The notes below the pieces were generated by a model that saw only the letters and a list, made by a program, of their open reading frames with translations, did not search any database and was not told the DNA's origin. Below, piece after piece: positions 1 through 9,237 of a stretch of DNA of 64,000 bases. Each line of letters opens with the position of its first letter. Positions within the stretch are counted from its first letter, which is position 1. A program made the position numbers and the translations under genes. The stretch is from Bacteroidales bacterium (GTDB lineage Bacteria > Bacteroidota > Bacteroidia > Bacteroidales > Marinilabiliaceae). The stretch is taken from the NCBI GenBank assembly GCA_024401395.1, contig JAKSLD010000002.1, positions 155,939-219,938 on the forward strand. Reading direction: 5' to 3'.

Positions 1-892
1 GGTCGGCCAAGCCGAGGTCGGTTGCCAAGGCGAGGAACGAATAGCGGTAATTCACGAGATAAGAAGCGCGATGATCCTTACCGATAGGGCCCTCACTAGC
101 AGCCTCCAGGCCTAGCACACCAGCCTGGAACGTATGTTCATATTTCTGAGAATTACCATTACGCATCTTCATATCGAAGATACCAGAGACAGCATTATTA
201 TACTCAGAAGGGAAAGCAGAAGTAAAGAAATCAGAATTACCGATAACCTTAGTACTGAGAGAAGAGAATATACCGGCTCCGGCCACAGAGATATCGGCGA
301 AGTGGTTAGGGTTAGGTATCTCCACGCCCTCGATACGCCAAGCGAGCAGATGAGGGGCGTTACCGTGGATAGAGATACCATTAGTAGCTCCATCGGCACT
401 GACGCCAGCGAAAGAAGAAGCCAGACGAGCCGGGTCCTCCACTCCACCTGGAGTACGGCTTATCTCCTCCACAGAAAACATACGAGCGCCCACGGTCGCT
501 GTATTATTCAGAGGCATCTGTTTATTGACCTTAACCTTCACTACGACCTCATCTATAGTCTGGAGATCCTCAACCATAGGAATCTCGACTACGAGTTCCT
601 TACCAGCTATAAGAAGCTGTTCCTTAAGTTCCACGGGAGTATAGCCCACCATCTGAGCGCGCAAAGTATAACGGCCGACAGGGATATCGGGCATAGAGAA
701 GCAACCTTCGGTATCGGTCAGAGTACCATATCCAGGCACCTCCAGCAACTGAACAGTAGCGAAAGGAATCGGCATACCAGACGAGGCATCAGAGACGACA
801 CCCCTAATAGTCTGTCGAGGAGAAGTACCCTGAGCGAAAAGGGTTGTAATAGCGCAAAGAACTGAAATGACGTAAATAATTAAATGTTTCAT
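1..892 (-). CDS. TonB-dependent receptor with carboxypeptidase-regulatory-like N-terminus (partial, 5' part)
   Basis: Reading the minus strand from an ATG at 892 gives an open frame of about 297 codons that runs off the left edge with no stop. The product begins with a signal peptide (MKHLIIYVISVLCAITTLFAQ). A carboxypeptidase-regulatory/CarbopepD_reg-like beta-sandwich follows at about 28-115 (IRGVVSDASSGMPIPFATV, later VGRYTLRAQMVGYTP). A TonB plug domain occupies about 130-235, with EDPARLASSFAGVS, ISIHGNAP, WRIEGVEIPNPNHF and a later SEYNNAVSGIFDMKMRNGN. This is the Bacteroidota outer-membrane TonB receptor type that is not SusC (no SusC-style SLSGKVAGV motif seen). It would import a ligand energised by TonB/ExbBD; the ligand cannot be told. 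A near-consensus -7 element (TTACTTTG on the minus strand) lies at 930-937. The rest of the barrel is outside the window. Confidence 0.9.
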   Translation of the reverse strand, partial: MKHLIIYVISVLCAITTLFAQGTSPRQTIRGVVSDASSGMPIPFATVQLLEVPGYGTLTDTEGCFSMPDIPVGRYTLRAQMVGYTPVELKEQLLIAGKELVVEIPMVEDLQTIDEVVVKVKVNKQMPLNNTATVGARMFSVEEISRTPGGVEDPARLASSFAGVSADGATNGISIHGNAPHLLAWRIEGVEIPNPNHFADISVAGAGIFSSLSTKVIGNSDFFTSAFPSEYNNAVSGIFDMKMRNGNSQKYEHTFQAGVLGLEAASEGPIGKDHRASYLVNYRYSFLALATDLGLAD

Positions 893-1162
893 TTGTGATA
901 TTGTTGTTTGTCATCTGTTGTTTCGGCTGCAAAGTAACACAGTAAAAAGACGCGGGACAATAGACAGGGACGAACGGCGCGATTTTGGGGATATACAACT
1001 CGTTTTGGGGCGAATTTCGGTTATTAGGGGTGAAATACGGGCTAACAGAGGACAAACGGCAAGTAACAGAAGCGAGCGAGACGATGGGAATTGGGATAAG
1101 AAGAGAGGCAAAGGCATAAAAGAGAGGGATAAGAAGCAGAGAGGGGGCATATAAGTCGAGAG

Positions 1163-1260
1163 TATAGAAGACATTTGCCAGACCTATAGAAGACCAAGAG
1201 AAGACTAAGAGAAGACTAAGAGAAGACTAAGGGAAGACCCTTGTTCATCGTAAAATTTCA
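1163..1260 (+). repeat. 11-bp tandem array plus conserved core, copy 1
   Basis: TATAGAAGAC occurs at 1163 and again 22 bases later. Four 11-bp units follow (CCAAGAGAAGA, CTAAGAGAAGA twice, CTAAGGGAAGA) at 1194-1237. They run directly into the core CCCTTGTTCATCGTAAAATTT at 1238-1258. AAGGG-AAGA-CCCTT can form a 5-bp hairpin at the junction. The core ends 43 bases before the amn start codon and 12 bases before its -7 element. The same core occurs six more times in the window. Confidence 0.85.
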
Positions 1261-1270
1261 AAAAAAAGAG

Positions 1271-1278
1271 TATCTTTG
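1271..1278 (+). promoter_or_regulatory. Bacteroidota -7 promoter element for amn
   Basis: TATCTTTG matches the consensus TAnnTTTG exactly and lies 23 bases before the amn ATG. No clear TTG -33 box stands at the usual 19-21 base spacing. Confidence 0.7.
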
Positions 1279-1301
1279 TACAATTACAACTTGACAAGCG
1301 T

Positions 1302-2066
1302 ATGAAAACAAAAGAAGAGATTGTACACAATTGGCTTACACGTTACACTGGGAGGCCAGTAGAGACATTTCCAAAGTACGTTCTACTGACTAACTTCCAG
1401 AACTACGTAGAGATGTTTGCGAAGAAGAATGGAGTAGAAGTGTTACAAGCCAATATGCCAAACGCATCGAATGGGGATATTATCATCATCAATTTCGGTA
1501 TGGGTTCGGCAAATGCTGCTACTATTATGGACCTCTTATCAGCTGCGCGGCCTAAGGCGGTATTATTTTTAGGCAAATGCGGTGGATTGAAGAAGAAAAA
1601 CGAATTAGGAGATTTCATTCTTCCGCTGGCAGGCATCAGAGGAGAAGGTACGTCGAACGACTATTTTCCACCAGAAGTACCTGCGTTACCAGCATTCTCA
1701 TTACAGCGAGCAGTATCATCGGCGATAAGGAAGCGCAGACTAGACTACTGGACGGGTACGGTCTACACCACCAACAGGAGAGTCTGGGAGCACGATGACA
1801 ACTTCAAGAAATACTTGGAATCGATACGCGCCATGGGTATAGATATGGAGACCGCCACCCTATTTGCGGTAGGATTCCACAACGAGATACCAGTAGGAGC
1901 GCTTCTATTGATATCAGACCAGCCAATGATACCAGAAGGAGTAAAGACAGCTGCGAGCGACAAGAAAGTCACTGAGAACTTTGCTGAGCAGCACCTTGAG
2001 ATAGGCATTGAGTCGTTGACAGATATCATGAACGAGGGGCACTCCGTAAAGCACCTGAAGTGGTAA
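1302..2066 (+). CDS. amn: AMP nucleosidase, short Bacteroidota form
   Basis: The 254-residue product belongs to the PNP/UDP phosphorylase fold and resembles the short AMP nucleosidases of Bacteroidota, which lack the N-terminal regulatory domain of the E. coli enzyme. It should hydrolyse AMP to adenine and ribose 5-phosphate in the cytoplasm. Supporting sequence: IIINFGMGSANAATIMDLL, the nucleobase-site loop VLFLGKCGGLKKK, FILPLAGIRGEGTSNDYFP and the ribose-binding MGIDMETATLFAV near residue 185. The ATG is preceded by a good -7 element. It is followed after 124 bases by holA; the gap carries 11-bp repeats. The gene uses many ATA and AGG/AGA codons. Confidence 0.9.
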   Translation: MKTKEEIVHNWLTRYTGRPVETFPKYVLLTNFQNYVEMFAKKNGVEVLQANMPNASNGDIIIINFGMGSANAATIMDLLSAARPKAVLFLGKCGGLKKKNELGDFILPLAGIRGEGTSNDYFPPEVPALPAFSLQRAVSSAIRKRRLDYWTGTVYTTNRRVWEHDDNFKKYLESIRAMGIDMETATLFAVGFHNEIPVGALLLISDQPMIPEGVKTAASDKKVTENFAEQHLEIGIESLTDIMNEGHSVKHLKW

Positions 2067-2085
2067 GAAAAATTTATATTTCGTG

Positions 2086-2162
2086 TATATAGCGAGCATT
2101 AAGGGAGAGTTAAGAGAGCGTATAGAGAGCGTTAAGAGATTGAAGAGAAGAACAAGCATAAG
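2086..2162 (+). repeat. 11-bp periodic array, GTTAAGAGA type
   Basis: Seven consecutive degenerate 11-bp units fill the amn-holA gap: TATATAGCGAG, CATTAAGGGAG, AGTTAAGAGAG, CGTATAGAGAG, CGTTAAGAGAT, TGAAGAGAAGA, ACAAGCATAAG. No core element follows. The unit GAGCGTTAAGAGA recurs exactly in the arrays near 24.95 kb (minus strand) and 44.3 kb. Confidence 0.75.
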
Positions 2163-2190
2163 AAAGAAGGAGAAAAACTAAAGGTAAATA

Positions 2191-3240
2191 ATGGCGGCAA
2201 AGACATACGAAGGAATAATGAGGAATATATCGGCTAAGGAATTCAGTCCGATATATTTCTTATATGGTACGGAACCATACTACATAGACTCGATAGCCTC
2301 GAAGATAGAGCAAGAGGCGCTTCCTGAGGATATGAAGGCGTGGAACCAGACCGTCATATACGGCAGGGACGCGACGACAGAGACAATTATACACGAAGCC
2401 TGTATGTATCCGATGGGCGACCGGAGAGTAGTAATACTCAGGGAAGGTCAGGATTTGGAGAGTCAGAACAAAGGGAAGATAGACGGGCTGATACCCTATT
2501 GCAATCCCAAAGTGATGCAGCAGACGACAGTTCTTGTCATCTGCTACAAGATGACAGAAGAAAAGAAACCGGCCAGAATAATCAAGCTAGCTGCGGAAGT
2601 AGAAAAAGCCGGGGGAGTCGTATTAGAGACGAAGAGGCTATATGACAATCAAGTAGTAGCCTGGATAAACCAGTACGTCGGGTCGCAGCATATCACGATA
2701 GACTACAATGCGGCCGAGATGCTGGCAGAATATGTGGGAGTAGACATCTCCACCATAATTGCGTCGATAGAAAAGCTGAAAGTTGCTGTCGGAGGCAATC
2801 TGACCAACATAACGGCAGACATGATTCAGGCGCATATCGGTCTATCAAAAGACTACAACATATTCGAGTTCCGTTCGGCATTACTAAGCAGGAAAGTAGA
2901 CAAAGTCAACCGAATAGTAAAAGCATACGGAGCGAACGAGAAGCAGCATCAGATAATACCCATCATAGCCAACCTCTACCCAGTCTTCAGGAAGATATTG
3001 ACATATCACTACTGCAAGAACCAGAGTCAGAAAGAGATACTACAGGCAGTCGGAGAGAAGAGCGACTGGGCGTTGAGAGAAAATGTGATACAGCCAGCGC
3101 AGTATTACAATGCGCTGCAATGCTACAACATACTATTATTACTAGAAGAGTATGACATGAGGAGCAAGGGGTTGAACTACCCTTCCCTATCCACCGGAGA
3201 GCTGCTAAGAGAGCTAGTATTCCGAATAATGAATTGCTAA
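2191..3240 (+). CDS. holA: DNA polymerase III delta subunit
   Basis: The 349-residue product matches HolA, the clamp-loader delta subunit that opens the beta sliding clamp. Visible features: the N-terminal start of the AAA+-like domain (FSPIYFLYGTEPYYIDSIASKI), DRRVVILREGQDL around residue 80, the VLETKRLYDNQVVAWINQYV segment around 150, then an all-helical C-terminal domain with SLLEEYDMRSKG-like helix (LLLLEEYDMRSKGLN). HolA has no functional Walker motif, and none is seen here. It lies 17 bases upstream of mutS and is probably co-transcribed with it. Confidence 0.9.
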   Translation: MAAKTYEGIMRNISAKEFSPIYFLYGTEPYYIDSIASKIEQEALPEDMKAWNQTVIYGRDATTETIIHEACMYPMGDRRVVILREGQDLESQNKGKIDGLIPYCNPKVMQQTTVLVICYKMTEEKKPARIIKLAAEVEKAGGVVLETKRLYDNQVVAWINQYVGSQHITIDYNAAEMLAEYVGVDISTIIASIEKLKVAVGGNLTNITADMIQAHIGLSKDYNIFEFRSALLSRKVDKVNRIVKAYGANEKQHQIIPIIANLYPVFRKILTYHYCKNQSQKEILQAVGEKSDWALRENVIQPAQYYNALQCYNILLLLEEYDMRSKGLNYPSLSTGELLRELVFRIMNC

Positions 3241-3257
3241 CAGACATATAATCATAT

Positions 3258-5903
3258 ATGGCTAAGGAGACAGATCCATCACAAACGCCGTTGATGCGTC
3301 AGTATTATGCTATAAAGGCAAAGCACCCTGACGCTATACTACTATTCAGAGTAGGAGATTTTTATGAGACATTCTCAGAAGATGCCATAAAAGCCTCAGA
3401 AGTATTAGGCATTACCCTGACCAAGAGAGCCGGAGCAGAACTAGCCGGAGTTCCATATCACGCCATAGACACATACCTGCCGAAGTTGGTCCATGCCGGG
3501 CTACGAGTTGCCATCTGCGAGCAATTAGAAGACCCAAAGACCGTGAAAGGGCTTGTGAAGCGAGGCATAACAGAGCTAGTGACACCCGGTGTAGCTATAT
3601 CAGACGGAGTATTAGAGAACAAAGAAAACAACTTTCTGGCAGCAGTAGACCTGAGACAACCAGGGAGTTACGGCATCTCATTCCTAGACATCTCGACAGG
3701 CGAATTTCTGCTAGCGCAAGGATCTGCAGAGTACCTAGACAGGCTTATGGCATCATTCAAGCCAAAAGAGGTACTCTTTGAGAAAGGCAAGAGGCAGCAA
3801 TTCAACGAGATATTCGGCACAAAGCTAGTCACATACGCCTTTGACGACTGGGCATTCCAGCCAGATGCGGCGAAAGAGAGACTACGCAAGCACTTCCAGA
3901 CCCATTCGCTCAAAGGATTCGGCGTAGACAATATGGTTCAAGGCATCACTGCGGCAGGAGCCATCATGCACTACCTTGACGTGACACAACACGACAGGGT
4001 GAACCATATACAGAGAATAAACAGGATAGAAGCCGACAGCTATGTATGGCTTGACAAATTCTCGATAAGAAACCTAGAACTATTTGCGTCGGGAGTTGAC
4101 GGCATGACATCATTGACAGACGTCATTGACAAGAGCGTCACACCTATGGGCAGCCGTATGCTCAAGAGGTGGGTAGCCATGCCATTGAAAGACAAGAATA
4201 TAATCTGCAACAGACACAATACCGTTGAGACCCTCATAAAAGAGGGAGAGACCTCAGAAAAAATAGTCACTGCGCTACAGATAGTAGGTGATCTTGAGCG
4301 ACTAGTATCAAAAATAGCCACAGGAAGAGTATCGCCTAGGGAATTGATACAATTACAGAAGTCGTTCGAGGCCATCAAAGAGCTCAAGGAGCAGTTGGAC
4401 ACCATAGAAGACAAAGAAGTCACACGACACATACTATCCTTATCCGAAAGGCTCAACGGATGTGCCCAGATGAGAGACAGGATAAAGAGAGAGATACTAC
4501 CCGATCCGAATGTCAGCATAACCAAAGGCGGCGTCATAGCAGACGGCATCAATGCCGAATTAGACGACCTGAGGAAACTTACATATCACAGCAAGGCATA
4601 TCTGAACGAGATGCAGACCAGTCTCTCGGAAGTGAGCGGCATACCGAGTCTGAAGATATCATTCAACAATGTATTCGGATATTACATAGAAGTAAGGAAT
4701 ACCCACAAAGACAAAGTACCAGGAGACTGGATAAGGAAGCAGACCCTAGCCAATGCAGAGAGATATATCACTCCAGAGCTAAAAGAGTATGAAGACAAGA
4801 TACTCACGGCAGAAGAGAAGATGCTTGCTATAGAGGCAGAAGTATACTCCAGACTTGTATCAGACCTTCAGGAATTCATATCACCGATACAGCAAAATGC
4901 GGCAGTGCTGTCGGAATTAGACGTACTACACGCCTTTGCGGTACAAGCGAGAGAACAGAACTACTGCAAGCCAGTGATGATGGACAACGACGTACTAGAC
5001 ATCACAGACGGCAGACATCCAGTAATAGAAAAGCTACTTGCAGAAGGTATGGTATACACACCAAACAGTGTACACCTAGACACCCATGAGCAGCAGATAA
5101 TCATTGTTACCGGTCCGAATATGGCAGGTAAGAGTGCTTTACTGAGGCAGACAGCGCTGATAGTGCTTATGGCACAGATAGGCTCCTTCGTACCAGCCAC
5201 CAAGGCAGAGATAGGCATAGTAGACAAGATATTCACCAGAGTAGGAGCCAGCGACAACATATCAGCAGGAGAATCCACATTTATGGTAGAGATGAGCGAG
5301 GCAGCCAATATATTGAACAATGTAACGACTAGGAGCCTTGTGCTATTTGACGAATTAGGCCGAGGCACATCCACATACGACGGCATTTCATTAGCCTGGT
5401 CCATCGTAGAGTATCTGCACAACGTACCATCAGCGAGGGCGAAGACACTATTTGCGACACACTACCACGAGCTGAACGATATGGAGAGTCAGTATGACCG
5501 AATCAAGAACTACAACGTAGCGGTGAAAGAGGTCAACGGCAAAGTAATCTTTATGAGAAAACTCATGCCAGGCGGTTCGGCACACTCATTCGGTATACAC
5601 GTAGCGAAGCTGGCAGGTATGCCCAAGGCAGTAGTAGACAGAGCCGAAGACGTCTTGAAGCAGCTAGAAGCCCAGAGAGACAGCAACGCCACAGAAAAGA
5701 ATACAGACGGGCCTTCGGTACAAGTCAAGGCAGATCCATTGAGCGGATTAGCATCAGGATATCAGATGAGCATATTCCAGCTAGACGACCCAGTATTAAA
5801 GCAAGTGAGAGACGAGATAGCCGGATTAGACATCAACAATCTCACGCCACTAGAGGCATTGAACAAGCTCAATGAGATAAAGAAACTCTGCGGAGTCAGC
5901 TAA
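3258..5903 (+). CDS. mutS: DNA mismatch repair protein MutS
   Basis: Full-length MutS of 881 residues. The mismatch-reading motif F35-Y36-E37 sits in RVGDFYETF. The connector, lever and clamp domains follow. The C-terminal ABC-type ATPase shows the Walker A GPNMAGKS near 619-626, the MutS signature [14 protein letters not shown], Walker [17 protein letters not shown] near 695 and the H-loop ATHYHEL. It recognises mismatches and recruits MutL. The stop codon overlaps the stop of the convergent minus-strand gene by 4 bases, leaving no room for a terminator. Codon use is rich in ATA and AGA. Confidence 0.97.
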   Translation: MAKETDPSQTPLMRQYYAIKAKHPDAILLFRVGDFYETFSEDAIKASEVLGITLTKRAGAELAGVPYHAIDTYLPKLVHAGLRVAICEQLEDPKTVKGLVKRGITELVTPGVAISDGVLENKENNFLAAVDLRQPGSYGISFLDISTGEFLLAQGSAEYLDRLMASFKPKEVLFEKGKRQQFNEIFGTKLVTYAFDDWAFQPDAAKERLRKHFQTHSLKGFGVDNMVQGITAAGAIMHYLDVTQHDRVNHIQRINRIEADSYVWLDKFSIRNLELFASGVDGMTSLTDVIDKSVTPMGSRMLKRWVAMPLKDKNIICNRHNTVETLIKEGETSEKIVTALQIVGDLERLVSKIATGRVSPRELIQLQKSFEAIKELKEQLDTIEDKEVTRHILSLSERLNGCAQMRDRIKREILPDPNVSITKGGVIADGINAELDDLRKLTYHSKAYLNEMQTSLSEVSGIPSLKISFNNVFGYYIEVRNTHKDKVPGDWIRKQTLANAERYITPELKEYEDKILTAEEKMLAIEAEVYSRLVSDLQEFISPIQQNAAVLSELDVLHAFAVQAREQNYCKPVMMDNDVLDITDGRHPVIEKLLAEGMVYTPNSVHLDTHEQQIIIVTGPNMAGKSALLRQTALIVLMAQIGSFVPATKAEIGIVDKIFTRVGASDNISAGESTFMVEMSEAANILNNVTTRSLVLFDELGRGTSTYDGISLAWSIVEYLHNVPSARAKTLFATHYHELNDMESQYDRIKNYNVAVKEVNGKVIFMRKLMPGGSAHSFGIHVAKLAGMPKAVVDRAEDVLKQLEAQRDSNATEKNTDGPSVQVKADPLSGLASGYQMSIFQLDDPVLKQVRDEIAGLDINNLTPLEALNKLNEIKKLCGVS

Positions 5904-6673
5904 TAATCGTTAGAAATACGATTAGATACAATATCATAGAGAGTTGCCAGTTGAGGATTATCAGCCAGCAACTCTTTGTGCATTTGCATTATTACATCAT
6001 CGTGGCGACGTGCAGGACCAGTCTGAGCCGAACGAGGGTCAGCAGAGAGCGCCTTATCGACAGTCTGACGAATCAAGCTATCCAACAGATGAGGATCCAG
6101 ACCGGCAGTCGACATTATATCATAAGCCTCGACCAGCATACGGTTAGTGAAATTACTAGCCCATACAGCAGCCATGTGGAGAGTACGGCGTTGGGCAGAA
6201 TCAGCCTTAGTTATCGACTTATGAGGCATAGCAGACACCAAAGACTCCACCTCGGCAAGCGTCATAGGAGAATTACCCTCTATAAGCCATTCAATATTAT
6301 TATAGTCGAAAGAGACACCCTTACTGAAAGACTGACAAGGGTACAAGACACCATACTTCTCGAATTTTGACAATACAGCCATATCAGTAGAGCCAGAAGT
6401 ATGAAGGAGTACCGACTCAGGAGATACGCAAGGAAGGCTACGGGCTATGGAAGCGATAGCGCTGTCGGAAGAAGCAATGATATAGAAGTCGGCCACTGGG
6501 ACAGACATGATATCATTTGTATAAGCATAGGCATCGACCTCATCGGCAAGCTGCTGTGCATGTTCAAGAGTTCTACTCCAGATACACTCGATAGAGAGAT
6601 TCATCTGCTGGAACATACGTCCCAGATGAGTAGCCACGTTACCCGAACCCAGTATGACAACCGACTTAGCCAT
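5900..6673 (-). CDS. DUF2520 Rossmann-like oxidoreductase, ProC-like
   Basis: The 257-residue product starts with a dinucleotide-binding fold ([18 protein letters not shown], residues 5-22). The C-terminal helical domain contains [25 protein letters not shown] near residue 165, typical of the Rossmann-like/DUF2520 family related to pyrroline-5-carboxylate reductase and prephenate dehydrogenase. The substrate is unknown. It is the last gene of the mltG-ftsE-coaBC-DUF4835-recN operon; its ATG overlaps the recN stop (TAATG). Its 3' end overlaps that of the convergent mutS by 4 bases. Confidence 0.85.
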   Translation of the reverse strand: MAKSVVILGSGNVATHLGRMFQQMNLSIECIWSRTLEHAQQLADEVDAYAYTNDIMSVPVADFYIIASSDSAIASIARSLPCVSPESVLLHTSGSTDMAVLSKFEKYGVLYPCQSFSKGVSFDYNNIEWLIEGNSPMTLAEVESLVSAMPHKSITKADSAQRRTLHMAAVWASNFTNRMLVEAYDIMSTAGLDPHLLDSLIRQTVDKALSADPRSAQTGPARRHDDVIMQMHKELLADNPQLATLYDIVSNRISNDY

Positions 6674-8328
6674 TATGCACCGAGAAGTTCCTTTGCGTTC
6701 TGGATAGCGGCATCAGAGATACGAGAACCGCTAAGCATCTTAGCAATCTCAGTAACACGCTCCTCAGGAGAGAGAGAACGGATATGCGAGATAGTGGTCT
6801 CTGCAGTATCCTGCTTATAGACCTGATAATGGCGATTACCCTTAGCGGCAACCTGAGGGAGGTGAGTAATAGCTATCACCTGCATATTAGAAGCCATCTG
6901 AGTCATGATACCACCCATCTTATCAGCGACATCACCAGAGACACCAGTATCAATCTCATCAAATATGATAGTCGGGAGATTCTTGCTTCGGCTGAGGAGA
7001 GACTTAATACTAAGCATCACACGAGACATTTCGCCGCCACTTGCCACCTTAGATATATCAGTAGGCGTACCACCTAAGTTAGCCGCAAAGAGGAAGTGAA
7101 TCTCATCATTACCAGTTGAGGTATATTTATCAGTACGGGCATGACCTATAGTAAATACCGCATTACGCATACCCATATCATGGAGATGCGACTCAACATA
7201 CTGCTTAATCTGGTCGAAGACAGAGAGACGTTTATTGCTCAAGGCATCAGCAACAGACTGAAGTTTTGACTGAACCTGAGACAATTCCTTACGGAGATCC
7301 TCCAGTTGCTCATCAAAATTAGTAATCAGACCCACCTTCCTTGAGAGCTCATCGCGAAGAGCAATAAGCGCATCCACATTCTCAACGCGATGCTTCTTCT
7401 CGAGAGAGTAGATAGCATTAAGACGAGAATCGACATACTCAAGGCGCTGAGGGTCGACATCAAGAGAGTCGCACACCTGAGAGAACGTGTGCATAAGATC
7501 CTCGATATCAATACGAGCCGACTCGATACGCTGGTGAGCATTTGTATCCTTAGGGAGAAACCTGTCGATTTTAGCTATATTATTAGTTAGCTGCTTAAGA
7601 GCAGGTATGACAGACATTTCAGAACCTTCAAGGATATTGACAGACTCAGAGAGCTGCATCTTGATATCCTCAGCATTAGCCAGTTTCTCCTGCTCCATCT
7701 CCAGCTCGACATCCTCGTGCTCCGTAAGTTTAAGATCCTGCAGTTCCTTCAGTTGGAATTGGAGATAATCCAGATCACGTTTCATGCGATCATTATCCTC
7801 CACCATCGATTTCTCCTTAGAGAGGAGGGCGGAATATTCAGAATATACAGTCTGATAGGCAGACAACTCCTTGTCGCACTGAGCTACGGTATCTACAATA
7901 TTCAGATGGAACGACTCATCAGACAAGAGAAGATTCTGATGTTGAGAATGAATATCAATCAGTTTATTACCCAGTTGCTTCAGGAAAGAGACATTTACCG
8001 GCTGTTCGTTCACGAAAGCACGCGACTTACCCGTAGGGAGAATTTCACGACGAATGATAGTCTGGTCGTCATAATCCACATCCTCCTCACTGAAGAGCGA
8101 CTTGAGATTGTATTTAGAGACATCGAACGTAGCCTCTACTACGCATTTCTGCTCCTTATTCTGCAGCACCTGCACATCAGCACGTCCACCCAGAAGCAAA
8201 CCCAGAGCTCCGAGCATAATAGACTTACCAGCACCTGTTTCACCCGTTATGACAGACATACCCTCATCGAATTCGATGGTAGAGCGTTCAATAAGTGCAT
8301 AGTTTGAAATATTGAGATTCTGGAGCAT
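6673..8328 (-). CDS. recN: DNA repair protein RecN
   Basis: A 551-residue SMC-like ATPase of normal length. Walker A GETGAGKS is at 29-36. Long coiled-coil arms with a central hinge occupy about 150-380. The ABC signature VASGGEMSRVMLSIK and Walker B PTIIFDEIDTGVSGDVADKMG are near 440-490. RecN helps hold and align broken DNA ends in recombinational repair. The ATG directly follows the stop of the DUF4835 gene, and the recN stop overlaps the next start, so translation is probably coupled along the operon. Confidence 0.96.
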   Translation of the reverse strand: MLQNLNISNYALIERSTIEFDEGMSVITGETGAGKSIMLGALGLLLGGRADVQVLQNKEQKCVVEATFDVSKYNLKSLFSEEDVDYDDQTIIRREILPTGKSRAFVNEQPVNVSFLKQLGNKLIDIHSQHQNLLLSDESFHLNIVDTVAQCDKELSAYQTVYSEYSALLSKEKSMVEDNDRMKRDLDYLQFQLKELQDLKLTEHEDVELEMEQEKLANAEDIKMQLSESVNILEGSEMSVIPALKQLTNNIAKIDRFLPKDTNAHQRIESARIDIEDLMHTFSQVCDSLDVDPQRLEYVDSRLNAIYSLEKKHRVENVDALIALRDELSRKVGLITNFDEQLEDLRKELSQVQSKLQSVADALSNKRLSVFDQIKQYVESHLHDMGMRNAVFTIGHARTDKYTSTGNDEIHFLFAANLGGTPTDISKVASGGEMSRVMLSIKSLLSRSKNLPTIIFDEIDTGVSGDVADKMGGIMTQMASNMQVIAITHLPQVAAKGNRHYQVYKQDTAETTISHIRSLSPEERVTEIAKMLSGSRISDAAIQNAKELLGA

Positions 8329-9237
8329 TTATTTCTTCTTGATTTTCTGATACTTACTGATATTACCCGGATCGGCAGCAGAGAGGTATTCCAGCACCTT
8401 AGTCTTTTCAATCTCCTGAGCTTCGCTGAATATACCCACTATCTCATCGCATTTGGCAGTGAAGAAGAGACCGAGCAGATAGGCATTACGCGATACATTC
8501 TGCTTCACCTTACGAAGTTTCTCTATACACGAGACTATCTGTTCCCTACCCTTTTCCACGCTCTCTGACATCTGGTCGAGCCCCTGCCTATGGTAATCAT
8601 ACAAGGCTGTATGGAAAGTACGGTGGTTATCATCCATAGCATTATTGATAAGCCAATAACGATTCTGGGTACCATCGTAAGACTTCCACCCGGAGAACTG
8701 CGATTTCTGAGCCTGATTACAGATATTTTCGGCCTTCTTCCAATAGATACTGCCGCCATTAGGAGAGAAGCTATCATAGTCGATACCCAACATCACGTAG
8801 ACATAGAAAGCGATGATAGGTATGAGATTATCCTGATCATAAGAAGACTCGTTGAATACAATAGGCTGACCCTCGTTGTAACGGAACTGAATGTCCTTAT
8901 CCTGCACATTCAGCATAGTCGTTGTATAAGCAGAGCCAAATACAGGTCGACGAAGCTGAACTGTAAGAGTACCCTTGAACTCATTACTAGACACCTGTTC
9001 AGTGATATTGAAATTCAGAGAACACTCTATACGTTCCGATGTCTCAAACTTGTCATTAGTCCATTTCTGCTCACGCATAAAGTCGTTCAAGGCATTACGC
9101 ATATTCTCATAGACCTGCTTATTCGTACCCTGAATAGAGGCCGACTGAACGTTAATCGAGCACATAAGCTCCTGGGCATACGTGCTGGATACAGAAAGAA
9201 TCAGACCTAGTAATATAAAGGCTATGAGATTTCTCAT
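8329..9237 (-). CDS. DUF4835 family periplasmic/outer-membrane-associated protein
   Basis: The 302-residue product has a signal peptide (MRNLIAFILLGLILSVSSTYAQ). It matches the DUF4835 family found across Bacteroidota (CSINVQSASIQGTN near the N-terminus, central VYVMLGIDYDSFSPNGG). This family has been linked to type IX secretion (PorD naming in some Bacteroidota annotations), but I cannot show that function from sequence. The ATG overlaps the coaBC stop (ATGA), and recN starts right after its stop. The order coaBC-DUF4835-recN is one I have seen in other Bacteroidota. Confidence 0.85.
   Translation of the reverse strand: MRNLIAFILLGLILSVSSTYAQELMCSINVQSASIQGTNKQVYENMRNALNDFMREQKWTNDKFETSERIECSLNFNITEQVSSNEFKGTLTVQLRRPVFGSAYTTTMLNVQDKDIQFRYNEGQPIVFNESSYDQDNLIPIIAFYVYVMLGIDYDSFSPNGGSIYWKKAENICNQAQKSQFSGWKSYDGTQNRYWLINNAMDDNHRTFHTALYDYHRQGLDQMSESVEKGREQIVSCIEKLRKVKQNVSRNAYLLGLFFTAKCDEIVGIFSEAQEIEKTKVLEYLSAADPGNISKYQKIKKK

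Larger units (their letters stand above)
893..1301. other. Intergenic region between divergent TonB receptor and amn
   Basis: About 400 bases without a convincing gene. The left end holds the promoter of the receptor (minus strand). The middle is purine-rich on the plus strand with loose repeats around TTTTGGGG and GAGAGGGATAAGAAG. The right end, from about 1163, holds 11-bp and 22-bp periodic repeats that lead into the conserved core element and then the amn promoter. Short open frames on both strands here have biased composition and no recognisable domain. Confidence 0.6.

Noticed and set aside
134-865. A 243-codon plus-strand open frame at the left end
   Set aside because: It is antisense to the TonB receptor, whose minus-strand frame has a signal peptide, regulatory domain and plug motifs.
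1184-1237. 11-bp arrays considered as CRISPR
   Set aside because: Units are 11 bp, gapless and degenerate, with no spacers, and no cas genes are present.
7717-8307. A 196-codon plus-strand open frame
   Set aside because: Antisense to recN, with no domain of its own.
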